NCBI GenBank assembly: GCA_001769125.1
Contig: MEOG01000017.1
Coordinates: forward strand, 1-41,800
DNA from: Bacteroidetes bacterium GWF2_35_48
Lineage (GTDB): Bacteria > Bacteroidota > Bacteroidia > Bacteroidales > GWF2-35-48
Reading direction: 5' to 3'
DNA: 41,800 bases
The position numbers were made by a program, and so were the translations under genes. Shown piece after piece: positions 22,688 to 30,646 of the stretch; position 1 is the first letter of the stretch; every line of letters begins with the position of its first letter. The notes beneath the pieces are model-generated. The model saw only the letters and a list, made by a program, of their open reading frames with translations. It made no database searches and had not been told where the DNA came from.

Positions 22688-25096
22688 TTATATTTTAATT
22701 CCCACAATTGTAATATCATCAACCTGCTCATTATTACCTTTCCATTCATTTAAAGCATCAATCAATAACTGTTTTTGCTCTGACAAACTTAAATCTGAAT
22801 TTGCTAATAACAATTTTTTTAAATTTTTAGATAAAAACTTTTTATTTTTAGGACCTCCAAACTGATCCTCAAAACCATCACTTGAAAGGTAAAGAATATC
22901 TCCTCTTTGCAATTGAAAAACATAATCTGCAAAAGAGTTCATTGTTTCATGTATTCCTATCGGCATTTTTGACGGTTTAAATTCAATCAGGCATGACTCA
23001 TCATTATTAATAATATTAACGTTAGATAAGCCATTCACTTCAGTTGAGCATTTATCATTTTTCCGAATTAACCATAAAGGGTTATTTGCGCCAGCAAAAT
23101 GCATTGTGTAAGTTTCTAGATCAACAGCAATAAAAACAATATCCATTCCATCTTTTTGTTCACCGGTCATGCCCTTTTGCTGTAGAGATTTTATAACATA
23201 TTCTCTTAACTCATTTAAAACGCTTCCTGCTGTTGTAATATCTTCTCTGGCTACAATTTCATTCAGAAAAGATATCCCCAACATACTCATAAATGCACCA
23301 GGAACACCATGACCAGTGCAATCTGCAACAGTAACCAACAACCAATTTTTTCGAATGATAGTCCAATAAAAATCTCCGCTAACAATATCTTTAGGCTCGA
23401 ATAAAATAAAATAATTGGCAAGAAACATTTCTGTTAAATCATCAGCAGGCAGTACTGCTTTTTGAATTCTTCTTGCATATAATATACTATCTTTTAATTC
23501 TGTATGAATTTCTTCAATATGTTTTTTTTGAGTTATTACAATTTCGTGTTGCCCTGCTATTTCATCGCGTTGCGCTTCAATTTCCTCTTTCTGTTGATTC
23601 AGAATTTCATTTTTCTGATCAACTAATTTTTTTTGATTTTCTATAATTCTCTTTTGTCTTCGAGTAATACGAAGCCTTTGAATGATAAAAATTGTAAATA
23701 TAGCCAGAAGTGCCAAACCGGCAATTATTGAAAAAATAATAATTTGCTGTCTTTTATTCTCAAGAACCTGTAATGCTTTTTCTTTTTCGAGGAGATCAAT
23801 TTTGAAGTCGAACTGCATTTTCGCTGCATGGGTCGAAAGCTTTTTAAAATTATTTATATCATTTAACCTGTCTTGCGCTTCTTTAAATTTTTTATAAAAA
23901 GACAAAGAGTTAGTTAAATCTCCCTTTCCTTCATAAGAAACAGACAATAAATAAAAAATGCTCTGCTTATAATAATCCGACTTTAAATCTTCAGCAAGGG
24001 TTAAACTTTTATCTAAATACTGTAAAGCATTGTCATACCTTTTCTGATATATATAAACTTGAGCAATCTGATTATAAAAAAGGATTAATGTCGCTTTCTG
24101 ATTTAGTTTCACAGCTACATCCATTCCCTCTTTTAACAAATCCAAAGCTTTATCATATTCTTTTTTCTCTGTAAAAATTATACCTGCATTCAATTTTCCA
24201 GATGACAATCCTGAATCATTACCAATTTCATGAGAAATTTTTATTGTTTCTTCATTATAAAAAATAGCAGAATCTAAAAACTGCATTCTTGCATCAACAT
24301 TAGTAGAGTTAATATATTTCTCATAAAAAACAGAATACAATTTCAAAAAGCATTCTAACATTCTTTTTTTATTATCTACTTCTTTAGAAATTTTCAAAGC
24401 ATTAAAGGCGTATTCATAAGCCAAATCATAAGACTTAAGATTCATTTGAATACCCGCAATATTATTCATACAGGCAGCGCTGTTATCTTTATCTCCGATT
24501 TCGTTTTTTATTTTTAATGACATGTGGAGAAAATCTAAAGCTTTGGGTAATTCACCAATTTTATCATATACATTACTTATATTATTATACACATCTGATA
24601 CCCCTTTTTTATCCTTTATTACGATTCGTATATCAATAGATTTTTGATACGACAACATTGCATTTATATAATCTTCTTTGTAATAATATATCAAACCAAT
24701 ATTCGAAAAATTTTTTGCAATTAGAGAGGAATCTGATATTTGTTCTGAAATTACTAATGATTTATTGTAGAAAAATAATGAAGAATCATAATTATTTTTT
24801 CTTGAATAATATTTTCCAATACAGCGATAAGAAATGACTGAATACATTTTTTCATTCAATTCTTTTGCAAGTGATAATGCTTTATAATAGTAAAAAACAG
24901 CCGTGTCTTTTTTTTCATTTAAATAATAATCCCCGGCTGCAATAAAAGTGCTGATTGTTGAAGTATCTTTTTTTACTTTAATTAAAATTTCAATAATACT
25001 GTCAATTTTATTTTTTTTCTGCGCAACAGCTCCAGTAATAGAAAAGAAAAAACAAACAACAAATAGAAGTGAAATAAGAATACTATTTTTAACCAT
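22688..25096 (-). CDS. TPR-sensor SpoIIE/PP2C phosphatase, SiaA-like
   Basis: 802 residues. A signal/anchor at the N-terminus (about 6-25) is followed by roughly eight TPR-like repeats (about 40-430; examples DTAVFYYYKALSLAKEL, NISNVYDKIGELPKALDFL), so the TPR part would be periplasmic. One membrane segment lies at about 455-477, then a coiled coil rich in Gln/Lys/Glu (about 480-550), then the phosphatase domain. Metal-binding Asp residues appear in VSGDFYW (about 579), VADCTGHGVPGAFMSMLG (about 596-613), LSSDGFEDQFG (about 744) and DDITIVGIKI at the very end, so it should be active. Its architecture matches envelope-sensing SiaA proteins in function though not in sensor type. It is the last gene of the leftward T9SS block (45 nt after the previous gene) and converges on siaBC. 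Confidence 0.88.
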   Translation of the reverse strand: MVKNSILISLLFVVCFFFSITGAVAQKKNKIDSIIEILIKVKKDTSTISTFIAAGDYYLNEKKDTAVFYYYKALSLAKELNEKMYSVISYRCIGKYYSRKNNYDSSLFFYNKSLVISEQISDSSLIAKNFSNIGLIYYYKEDYINAMLSYQKSIDIRIVIKDKKGVSDVYNNISNVYDKIGELPKALDFLHMSLKIKNEIGDKDNSAACMNNIAGIQMNLKSYDLAYEYAFNALKISKEVDNKKRMLECFLKLYSVFYEKYINSTNVDARMQFLDSAIFYNEETIKISHEIGNDSGLSSGKLNAGIIFTEKKEYDKALDLLKEGMDVAVKLNQKATLILFYNQIAQVYIYQKRYDNALQYLDKSLTLAEDLKSDYYKQSIFYLLSVSYEGKGDLTNSLSFYKKFKEAQDRLNDINNFKKLSTHAAKMQFDFKIDLLEKEKALQVLENKRQQIIIFSIIAGLALLAIFTIFIIQRLRITRRQKRIIENQKKLVDQKNEILNQQKEEIEAQRDEIAGQHEIVITQKKHIEEIHTELKDSILYARRIQKAVLPADDLTEMFLANYFILFEPKDIVSGDFYWTIIRKNWLLVTVADCTGHGVPGAFMSMLGISFLNEIVAREDITTAGSVLNELREYVIKSLQQKGMTGEQKDGMDIVFIAVDLETYTMHFAGANNPLWLIRKNDKCSTEVNGLSNVNIINNDESCLIEFKPSKMPIGIHETMNSFADYVFQLQRGDILYLSSDGFEDQFGGPKNKKFLSKNLKKLLLANSDLSLSEQKQLLIDALNEWKGNNEQVDDITIVGIKI

Positions 25097-25141
25097 AATA
25101 AAAGGGGCTAATTAGCATTGAATACAACGCTATTTTTAAAA

Positions 25142-26941
25142 TTATCTGTTATAAATAAAAACACTTCGGTACTGTGTGACGTCATTTGTACCAAACATAA
25201 AATAATATACTCCATTTGAAAGCTGTAAAGTTTTTAAATCAATCTTCAAATGGTGTTTCCCAGGTACTATTTTTTCATTTTCAAAATTCGCTATTTTCTC
25301 GCCAAGTGCGTTTAATATGACTATTTGAACATTCGATTTTTTTTCTATTTGGTATTCAATATTGATTAAATCAAATGCTGGATTTGGATAAATTTTAAAT
25401 ATGCTGCTATTTTCAATTTCATTAACCGCATCGTCCATTTTTTCTTCAATATTTGATTGTGATTCGGCATAAGGACCTCCCATTTCCTTGCTTTCTCCCA
25501 TGGAAATACATGAATTTAATAATTTTACTCTTACTTCGTAATAATAATTACTTGAAACTCCCGTATGGGAATACCCCGGAGCCAATACTGACGTTAACGA
25601 ATCCATATTTTGAGGATCTAAACCATACATGACCTTATAATATTCGGGAATAAACTCACCTGTCGAATCAACATAAGCATTCCAATTCAAATTAATTGTG
25701 GTTGCAGGTACCCCCTGTGAAACCTGCAGAAACATTGTCCTGTGATGCGGGCAACGGGGACTTTCAATACCAAAAGAATCCACAGAAGTTAATGCATAAT
25801 AATCAGAATTATTATGAGGGGTTGAAGTAATATCAACATATTCACTTAATTCATGAAAATAGACCGTATCTAAAGCCTGAAAATTTGAGCCGGGGATAAA
25901 TTTATAAATTTTATAAAATGCTGTACCCATATCCCATAGTCGTTCCCATACAATTTTATTTTTATGAAAAAGTGTATCAACTGTAACAAAACATATTTTT
26001 TGCAACTCATAATTTTTCAATAAAGTACTATTCGAACCTGCAATCCAACCCGCTTTTTCATTGGGAAAATTTATGCTTTTCAAATAGGTATTGACTCCGG
26101 AATTGACAGATAGCCAATTATTGCCCCCATTTGTAGTATGAAACAGAACTCCATCCTGACCACAACACCAGCCTTTTAATGAATCTATAAAGAAAACAGA
26201 GTAGAGTGGTTTTGTTTGTGAAAATTGATCTGACCAATTATTTCCTCCATCTAAAGTTCTTTTTATTAAACCATCACTTCTGCAAATCCATCCCCTTAAT
26301 GAATCTGTAAAATAAATGCTATGATTAGTTATTGAAGGGGTTGTACTACCGATTTGATTCCATGTATTTCCGCCATTTGTTGTTTTTATAAGCTGAGCAT
26401 AATTCCCAACTGCCCAGCCTATCTGATTGTTGATAAAAAATACTTTGTATAAAGCCTGTGTTATCGGAATTGCGCTTTGAGTGACCCATGTTGCGCCACC
26501 ATTAGTAGTTTTAATTATAGTGCCTACAGCCCCCAAACCTACAGCCCATCCTGTTGTATCGTTAATAAAAAAAACAGATTTCAATTCATTATTCGTTCCT
26601 GAATTTTGCGCGACCCAATTTTGTCCACCATTACTTGTTGCTAATATTTTACCACCAGTCCCTACCACCCATCCATGAAGTGTATCCGTAAAACAAACTC
26701 CGTTCAAGCTTGATGTAGCAAGGGGAGAACTTTGATTTATCCATGTATGACCCGCATTATATGTTCGTAGAATAGTGCCACTGCTCCCGACAAGCCATCC
26801 ATCATGGGAATTAACAAAGCAAACATCATTAAAGTCTATAGTTGTAAAACCTGTTTGAATTTCAACCCAATTATTTTGTGTAAAAACATTCTTACAAAAA
26901 AATAATACTGCTACTAAAAAAATAATTTTTTTCATATTCAT
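25142..26941 (-). CDS. Secreted seven-repeat YCF48-like propeller protein, T9SS type A cargo
   Basis: 599 residues. The signal peptide ends at about residue 22 (MKKIIFLVAVLFFCKNVFTQ; a Met at residue 3 is the alternative start). Residues about 25-325 hold seven repeats of the pattern FF-N/D-xxxGWxVGxxGxIxxTxNGGxxW, as in YCF48/BNR beta-propellers. Then comes a double FN3-like module (about 330-520) that starts KICFVTVDTLFHKNKIVWER and is shared with the two DUF1566 proteins of this cluster. The end is a type A sorting domain (FKIYPNPAFDLINIEY; LSNGVYYFMF). YCF48 in plants helps photosystem assembly, but that function is not expected here; the propeller is more likely a binding scaffold. The SpoIIE gene follows 45 nt downstream. 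Confidence 0.88.
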   Translation of the reverse strand: MNMKKIIFLVAVLFFCKNVFTQNNWVEIQTGFTTIDFNDVCFVNSHDGWLVGSSGTILRTYNAGHTWINQSSPLATSSLNGVCFTDTLHGWVVGTGGKILATSNGGQNWVAQNSGTNNELKSVFFINDTTGWAVGLGAVGTIIKTTNGGATWVTQSAIPITQALYKVFFINNQIGWAVGNYAQLIKTTNGGNTWNQIGSTTPSITNHSIYFTDSLRGWICRSDGLIKRTLDGGNNWSDQFSQTKPLYSVFFIDSLKGWCCGQDGVLFHTTNGGNNWLSVNSGVNTYLKSINFPNEKAGWIAGSNSTLLKNYELQKICFVTVDTLFHKNKIVWERLWDMGTAFYKIYKFIPGSNFQALDTVYFHELSEYVDITSTPHNNSDYYALTSVDSFGIESPRCPHHRTMFLQVSQGVPATTINLNWNAYVDSTGEFIPEYYKVMYGLDPQNMDSLTSVLAPGYSHTGVSSNYYYEVRVKLLNSCISMGESKEMGGPYAESQSNIEEKMDDAVNEIENSSIFKIYPNPAFDLINIEYQIEKKSNVQIVILNALGEKIANFENEKIVPGKHHLKIDLKTLQLSNGVYYFMFGTNDVTQYRSVFIYNR

Positions 26942-26954
26942 AGATTTTTATATG

Positions 26955-26969
26955 CTTTGCATGCAAAAG
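26955..26969. other. Palindrome upstream of the propeller gene
   Basis: The perfect 12-bp palindrome TTTGCATGCAAA (26956-26967), within CTTTGCATGCAAAAG, lies 15 nt upstream of the start codon at 26941. It could be an operator or simply part of a leader. No TAnnTTTG promoter accompanies it, so regulation is speculative. Confidence 0.3.
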
Positions 26970-27059
26970 ATTTATTATCACTCAAGGATTAGCACAAACA
27001 TAATTAAAATAAATATCAGAAATGGTATGGAAAAAAGCTTATACTCATTTCATAATATT

Positions 27060-28037
27060 TTATTTAAACTCACATCCAACCGCTTTTAATTTATTAACCA
27101 TTAAATAATGAAATGATATTTCAAAAGCTCCCCTCCCATTGCTGGCTACAATTAAATCTGATAGCTGAATATCATAACTCATTTCAATGATATATGTATC
27201 TGTAAGTTCATACCTTAAACATGGGATTAAAGCATCTCCCCATCTAAAACCACAACCAAAAGATACAATATTTTTTGTATTTATAGGATACTTCAATAAC
27301 ATTCCAGCTATTATCTCTTTACTTACACCTTGCTGAACATATATTAAAGAAGGGCAAAGAGCTGTTTCATTTTTATTCAGATTAATCTTAAAATCAGTAT
27401 GGGCTATATATTTGGGATTTAAAATATCATTTGATGCTTTGTAAAATCCTATACCGGGAAAATTGAAGTGAGATGCAGAAATACCAAAATTAAAACTTGT
27501 ATTTTCGCTATACTTACAATGCCACAATAACCCAATCCCTAAATCCAGATTGTAAAAAGTTTCAGAACCTAAAAGTTCATCCGAAACAATATCAGGATTA
27601 TAACCAGATTGGTCAAACTGGTTGCCCCATTTTATCTTAGAAAAATCTATACTTCGCTGAACTAATCCTGCAAGAAAACCCGCCGCAAGCCTATTCTTGT
27701 CTGAAACAGGTTTGTTAATTGCAGCAGTAAAATTCAATTGAGTAATCCCCAAAGATGCATCACCGGCTCTGTCTCCAAATAAATTTACTCCAATCCCACT
27801 ATAACTTTTCGCTGATTTTTTAAAATCATACGCAGCACTAATTGTTCTGAAAGGAGTAGTAATGCTGCTCCATTGATCACGATAATTTAACATTATCCTA
27901 TGATTTCCATAAAAATTGCCTGTAAATGATGGATTCAATAACAATGGAGATGAATTCATTTGAGAAAAATGAATATCCTGAGCAAACCCAAAGAATACAA
28001 AGCTAAAAACAAATAAAATAAAACATAAAATTCTCAT
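27060..28037 (-). CDS. PorP/SprF family outer-membrane protein (second copy)
   Basis: 325 residues with a signal peptide (MRILCFILFVFSFVFFGFAQ), then the family start DIHFSQMNSSPLLLNPSFTGNF and NYRDQWSS, a set of alternating amphipathic strands typical of a 14- to 16-strand barrel, and the late motif YELTDTYIIEMSYDIQLSDL before ISFHYLM. It starts 4 nt after the stop of the Gly-rich type B cargo gene (28042), the same cargo-then-PorP order as at 11-13.5 kb. It is clearly divergent in sequence from the first PorP protein, so this is not a recent duplication. The likely role is export or surface retention of its neighbour. Confidence 0.92.
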   Translation of the reverse strand: MRILCFILFVFSFVFFGFAQDIHFSQMNSSPLLLNPSFTGNFYGNHRIMLNYRDQWSSITTPFRTISAAYDFKKSAKSYSGIGVNLFGDRAGDASLGITQLNFTAAINKPVSDKNRLAAGFLAGLVQRSIDFSKIKWGNQFDQSGYNPDIVSDELLGSETFYNLDLGIGLLWHCKYSENTSFNFGISASHFNFPGIGFYKASNDILNPKYIAHTDFKINLNKNETALCPSLIYVQQGVSKEIIAGMLLKYPINTKNIVSFGCGFRWGDALIPCLRYELTDTYIIEMSYDIQLSDLIVASNGRGAFEISFHYLMVNKLKAVGCEFK

Positions 28038-28041
28038 AACA

Positions 28042-30615
28042 TCATCTCACTAAAGTAATATTTCCTTTTTCATAATATTGCCTTTCGTTTCTGTAAAAAT
28101 GTATCCACAAATTGTACACAAATACCGCGGTGTTTAATTGCTTTCCCTGATAGGTACCATCCCATCCATCGTCCAAGGATTCTGTTTCAAAAACCCTTAC
28201 CCCCCAACGATCATAAATGGTTAATCTTACATCCTTTATTCCAAAACCCTGTACTTTTAATACATCATTCCTACCATCATTGTTCGGAGAAAATCCATTG
28301 GGCACAAATACAATATCTTTATCTTCTACATATACAATTACAGTATCACTATTCTTACAGCCATTATTGTTAATTGATTCGACAATATATTCGATGGTTT
28401 CTTTTGGCGATGCGATAGGATTAGCAATAGTGGTTGAAGACAACCCTTCTGCTGGATACCATAAATATTGTTGTCCGCCTACAGCTTGTAGTTGCGCCTG
28501 CTCTCCAACTAAAATAATTGTATCAAAACCCGCATTCACTACAGGCAATTCATCTACAAATACCCATACACTATCTGTAGAAGAACAACCATTACTATTG
28601 GTTACTGTAACTGTATATATTTCTGTTTCCTGCGGATAAAAAACTAATCCCTGAGATATATTATTATTCCATAGATAATTTTCACCTCCTGTTGCTTCAA
28701 GTATTACTCCTTCTCCAACACAAATCCTTTGGTTTTCTCCGGCTTCTGCTGTTGGATGTGAGTTTACTTCTACACTAATAAATATCTTCCCACTTGTACA
28801 ACCACGCGAATCTGTTGCGGATATATTATAATTTGAGGATACTAATGGTTGAACTGTATATGGAATATTTTGCTCAAAAGTATTCACATAATAACTGTAA
28901 GGGGGAGTTCCTCCTGTTGCAGATGAGCTGAACTGCACACTTTCTCCGCTGCATATTATGTAGCTTGTATCACCAGTTATCAGCACAGGTAAGGGTTCTG
29001 TTATTATTAAATCGTTTATGGTATCGCAATTATGAGAATCGGTTACTGTTATTGATAAATTACCTGCCGGTAAATTTTCAACACTTGGATTTGTACTTGT
29101 GGGAATAGTATTCCAATAGTAGAAATAAGGTGGAGTGCCTCCCCCGGCTATAACACCCGCTGTTCCATTACTCCCGTTAAAACAGGAAACATTCGTTTGT
29201 GAAGGTGTGCCTGTTAACAATGGTGGCTCTGTTATTGTTACGGATGCTGTTTTCGTGCAATAATGCGCATCGGATACGATTAAAATATATGGGCCACCAA
29301 AAACAGCACTTGAAAATAAATTCAACAGAGAATCAGAAGTGTTATTGGCAGATGTATTCCACTGATAAGTATAACCCGGAGTACCTCCCGTTACTGCTGC
29401 ATGAACCCATCCATCGTTGCTATGCCAGCATAAAGAATTGAATTGCGTAGTGGTTATTACAGGTAATGGATAAACTACAACTTCTTGTGTTATATCATCA
29501 GAACAAGGACCTGTTGTATTTATAGTTAAAGTTACGTTATAAGTTCCGGGTGCAGAAAATTGATGAGATGGATTTAGAGCTGTACTTGTTGTGCCATCTC
29601 CGAAATTCCAATAATACGAAAGGATTGTACCATTTATACATGAAGACAGATTTGAAAAGTCAGTATTATTTCCTAAACAAACTGTGGTATTAGTGAAAGA
29701 TGCTGTTGGCTGAACAACATTGTATGTAATCAGGACATAACCATTTTTTCCATCAAAACCAGAACCTCCGCTTGATGCAGCACCACCAAAGGCATAATTC
29801 GTTGAAAATCCAGGATAAGTACTATTTCCAGGAATTTGACCATTACCGTTTATTCCATTAGGCCAAGATGTTCCACCACCACCACCACAACCTCCAAAAT
29901 CATAATCATGGGAAACACCACCACCTGTACCACCAGAAGAACCACCACCACCGCCGCCGCCACCACCACCATCATCACCAAATGGATATGTCATATTTCC
30001 GCCTTGTGTACCACAGCCGTTAGAGCTAGCACCTGCTATACCAGAAGAAAAACAAGTCGTATAAGAAAAACCATTTTGACCACCACCTCCACCTGTGGAT
30101 CCATTCCCGCTGGCTCCTCCACCTCCTGCTCCACCCCCTCCACCTGCAACAATAATCAGTGAAGAATTAAATAATACAGCAGTAGCGCCACCACCTCCAC
30201 CGCCACCACCCGAATAGCCATGACTTCCAGCCTGGCCACCCTGACCACCATTATAGTTGTTATTGCCCCAACCACCTGCTCCTCCCAATGCTTCAGAATG
30301 ACAACACTGTCCTCCCTTTCCTCCCTCTCCTGCCCTTATTGTAAATACATCCCCAGCAGCAACCGAAATTACTCTTTGAACAAAAGCACCACCGCCACCA
30401 CTTCCTCCATTGTACACATCATATCCACCACCACCACCACCTGCACCCCATGCACTGATAGTAACAGAACTTACACATGGAGGAACCTGAAAAGTTTGCG
30501 AACCTCCATTATATGTATATCCTATTGAAGTTTGTGCTATGACTAATGACGTTGAGTAAATTAAAAAAAGTAAAAAAACACTAATAAATACTTTATATGG
30601 TAATAATCCCTTCAT
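28042..30615 (-). CDS. Gly-rich (ALK-GRD-like), PKD and SprB-repeat surface protein with T9SS type B sorting domain
   Basis: 857 residues from the ATG at 30615, which gives a signal peptide (ending LVIAQ); the open frame extends 10 codons upstream. Residues about 30-300 are a Gly-rich domain with long GGGGGG tracts between short hydrophobic strands (VTISAWGAGGGGGG; SSLIIVAGGGGGAGGGG; NGYVLITYN). This pattern resembles the glycine-rich domain best known from ALK/LTK receptors, with bacterial relatives. Then come a PKD domain (YYWNFGDGTTSTALNPSHQFSAPGTY, about 335-375), two or three SprB-type repeats, two Ig-like domains ending in CSSTDSVWVFV and CKNSDTVIVYV, and the type B domain (FVPNGFSPNNDGRNDVL; WGVRVFETE; QLNTAVFVYNL). 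The next gene is a PorP/SprF homologue 4 nt away. Likely an adhesin or matrix-forming surface protein. Confidence 0.88.
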   Translation of the reverse strand: MKGLLPYKVFISVFLLFLIYSTSLVIAQTSIGYTYNGGSQTFQVPPCVSSVTISAWGAGGGGGGYDVYNGGSGGGGAFVQRVISVAAGDVFTIRAGEGGKGGQCCHSEALGGAGGWGNNNYNGGQGGQAGSHGYSGGGGGGGGATAVLFNSSLIIVAGGGGGAGGGGASGNGSTGGGGGQNGFSYTTCFSSGIAGASSNGCGTQGGNMTYPFGDDGGGGGGGGGGSSGGTGGGVSHDYDFGGCGGGGGTSWPNGINGNGQIPGNSTYPGFSTNYAFGGAASSGGSGFDGKNGYVLITYNVVQPTASFTNTTVCLGNNTDFSNLSSCINGTILSYYWNFGDGTTSTALNPSHQFSAPGTYNVTLTINTTGPCSDDITQEVVVYPLPVITTTQFNSLCWHSNDGWVHAAVTGGTPGYTYQWNTSANNTSDSLLNLFSSAVFGGPYILIVSDAHYCTKTASVTITEPPLLTGTPSQTNVSCFNGSNGTAGVIAGGGTPPYFYYWNTIPTSTNPSVENLPAGNLSITVTDSHNCDTINDLIITEPLPVLITGDTSYIICSGESVQFSSSATGGTPPYSYYVNTFEQNIPYTVQPLVSSNYNISATDSRGCTSGKIFISVEVNSHPTAEAGENQRICVGEGVILEATGGENYLWNNNISQGLVFYPQETEIYTVTVTNSNGCSSTDSVWVFVDELPVVNAGFDTIILVGEQAQLQAVGGQQYLWYPAEGLSSTTIANPIASPKETIEYIVESINNNGCKNSDTVIVYVEDKDIVFVPNGFSPNNDGRNDVLKVQGFGIKDVRLTIYDRWGVRVFETESLDDGWDGTYQGKQLNTAVFVYNLWIHFYRNERQYYEKGNITLVR

Positions 30616-30646
30616 AAATTTTGTATTATTATTAATGGATACCAAG

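Noticed and set aside
29836-30528. Long open frames on the plus strand rich in Thr/Ser/Cys
   Set aside because: They are the antisense of the Gly-rich codons (GGN gives NCC) of the surface protein at 28042-30615 and have no start signal, family or composition of a real protein.
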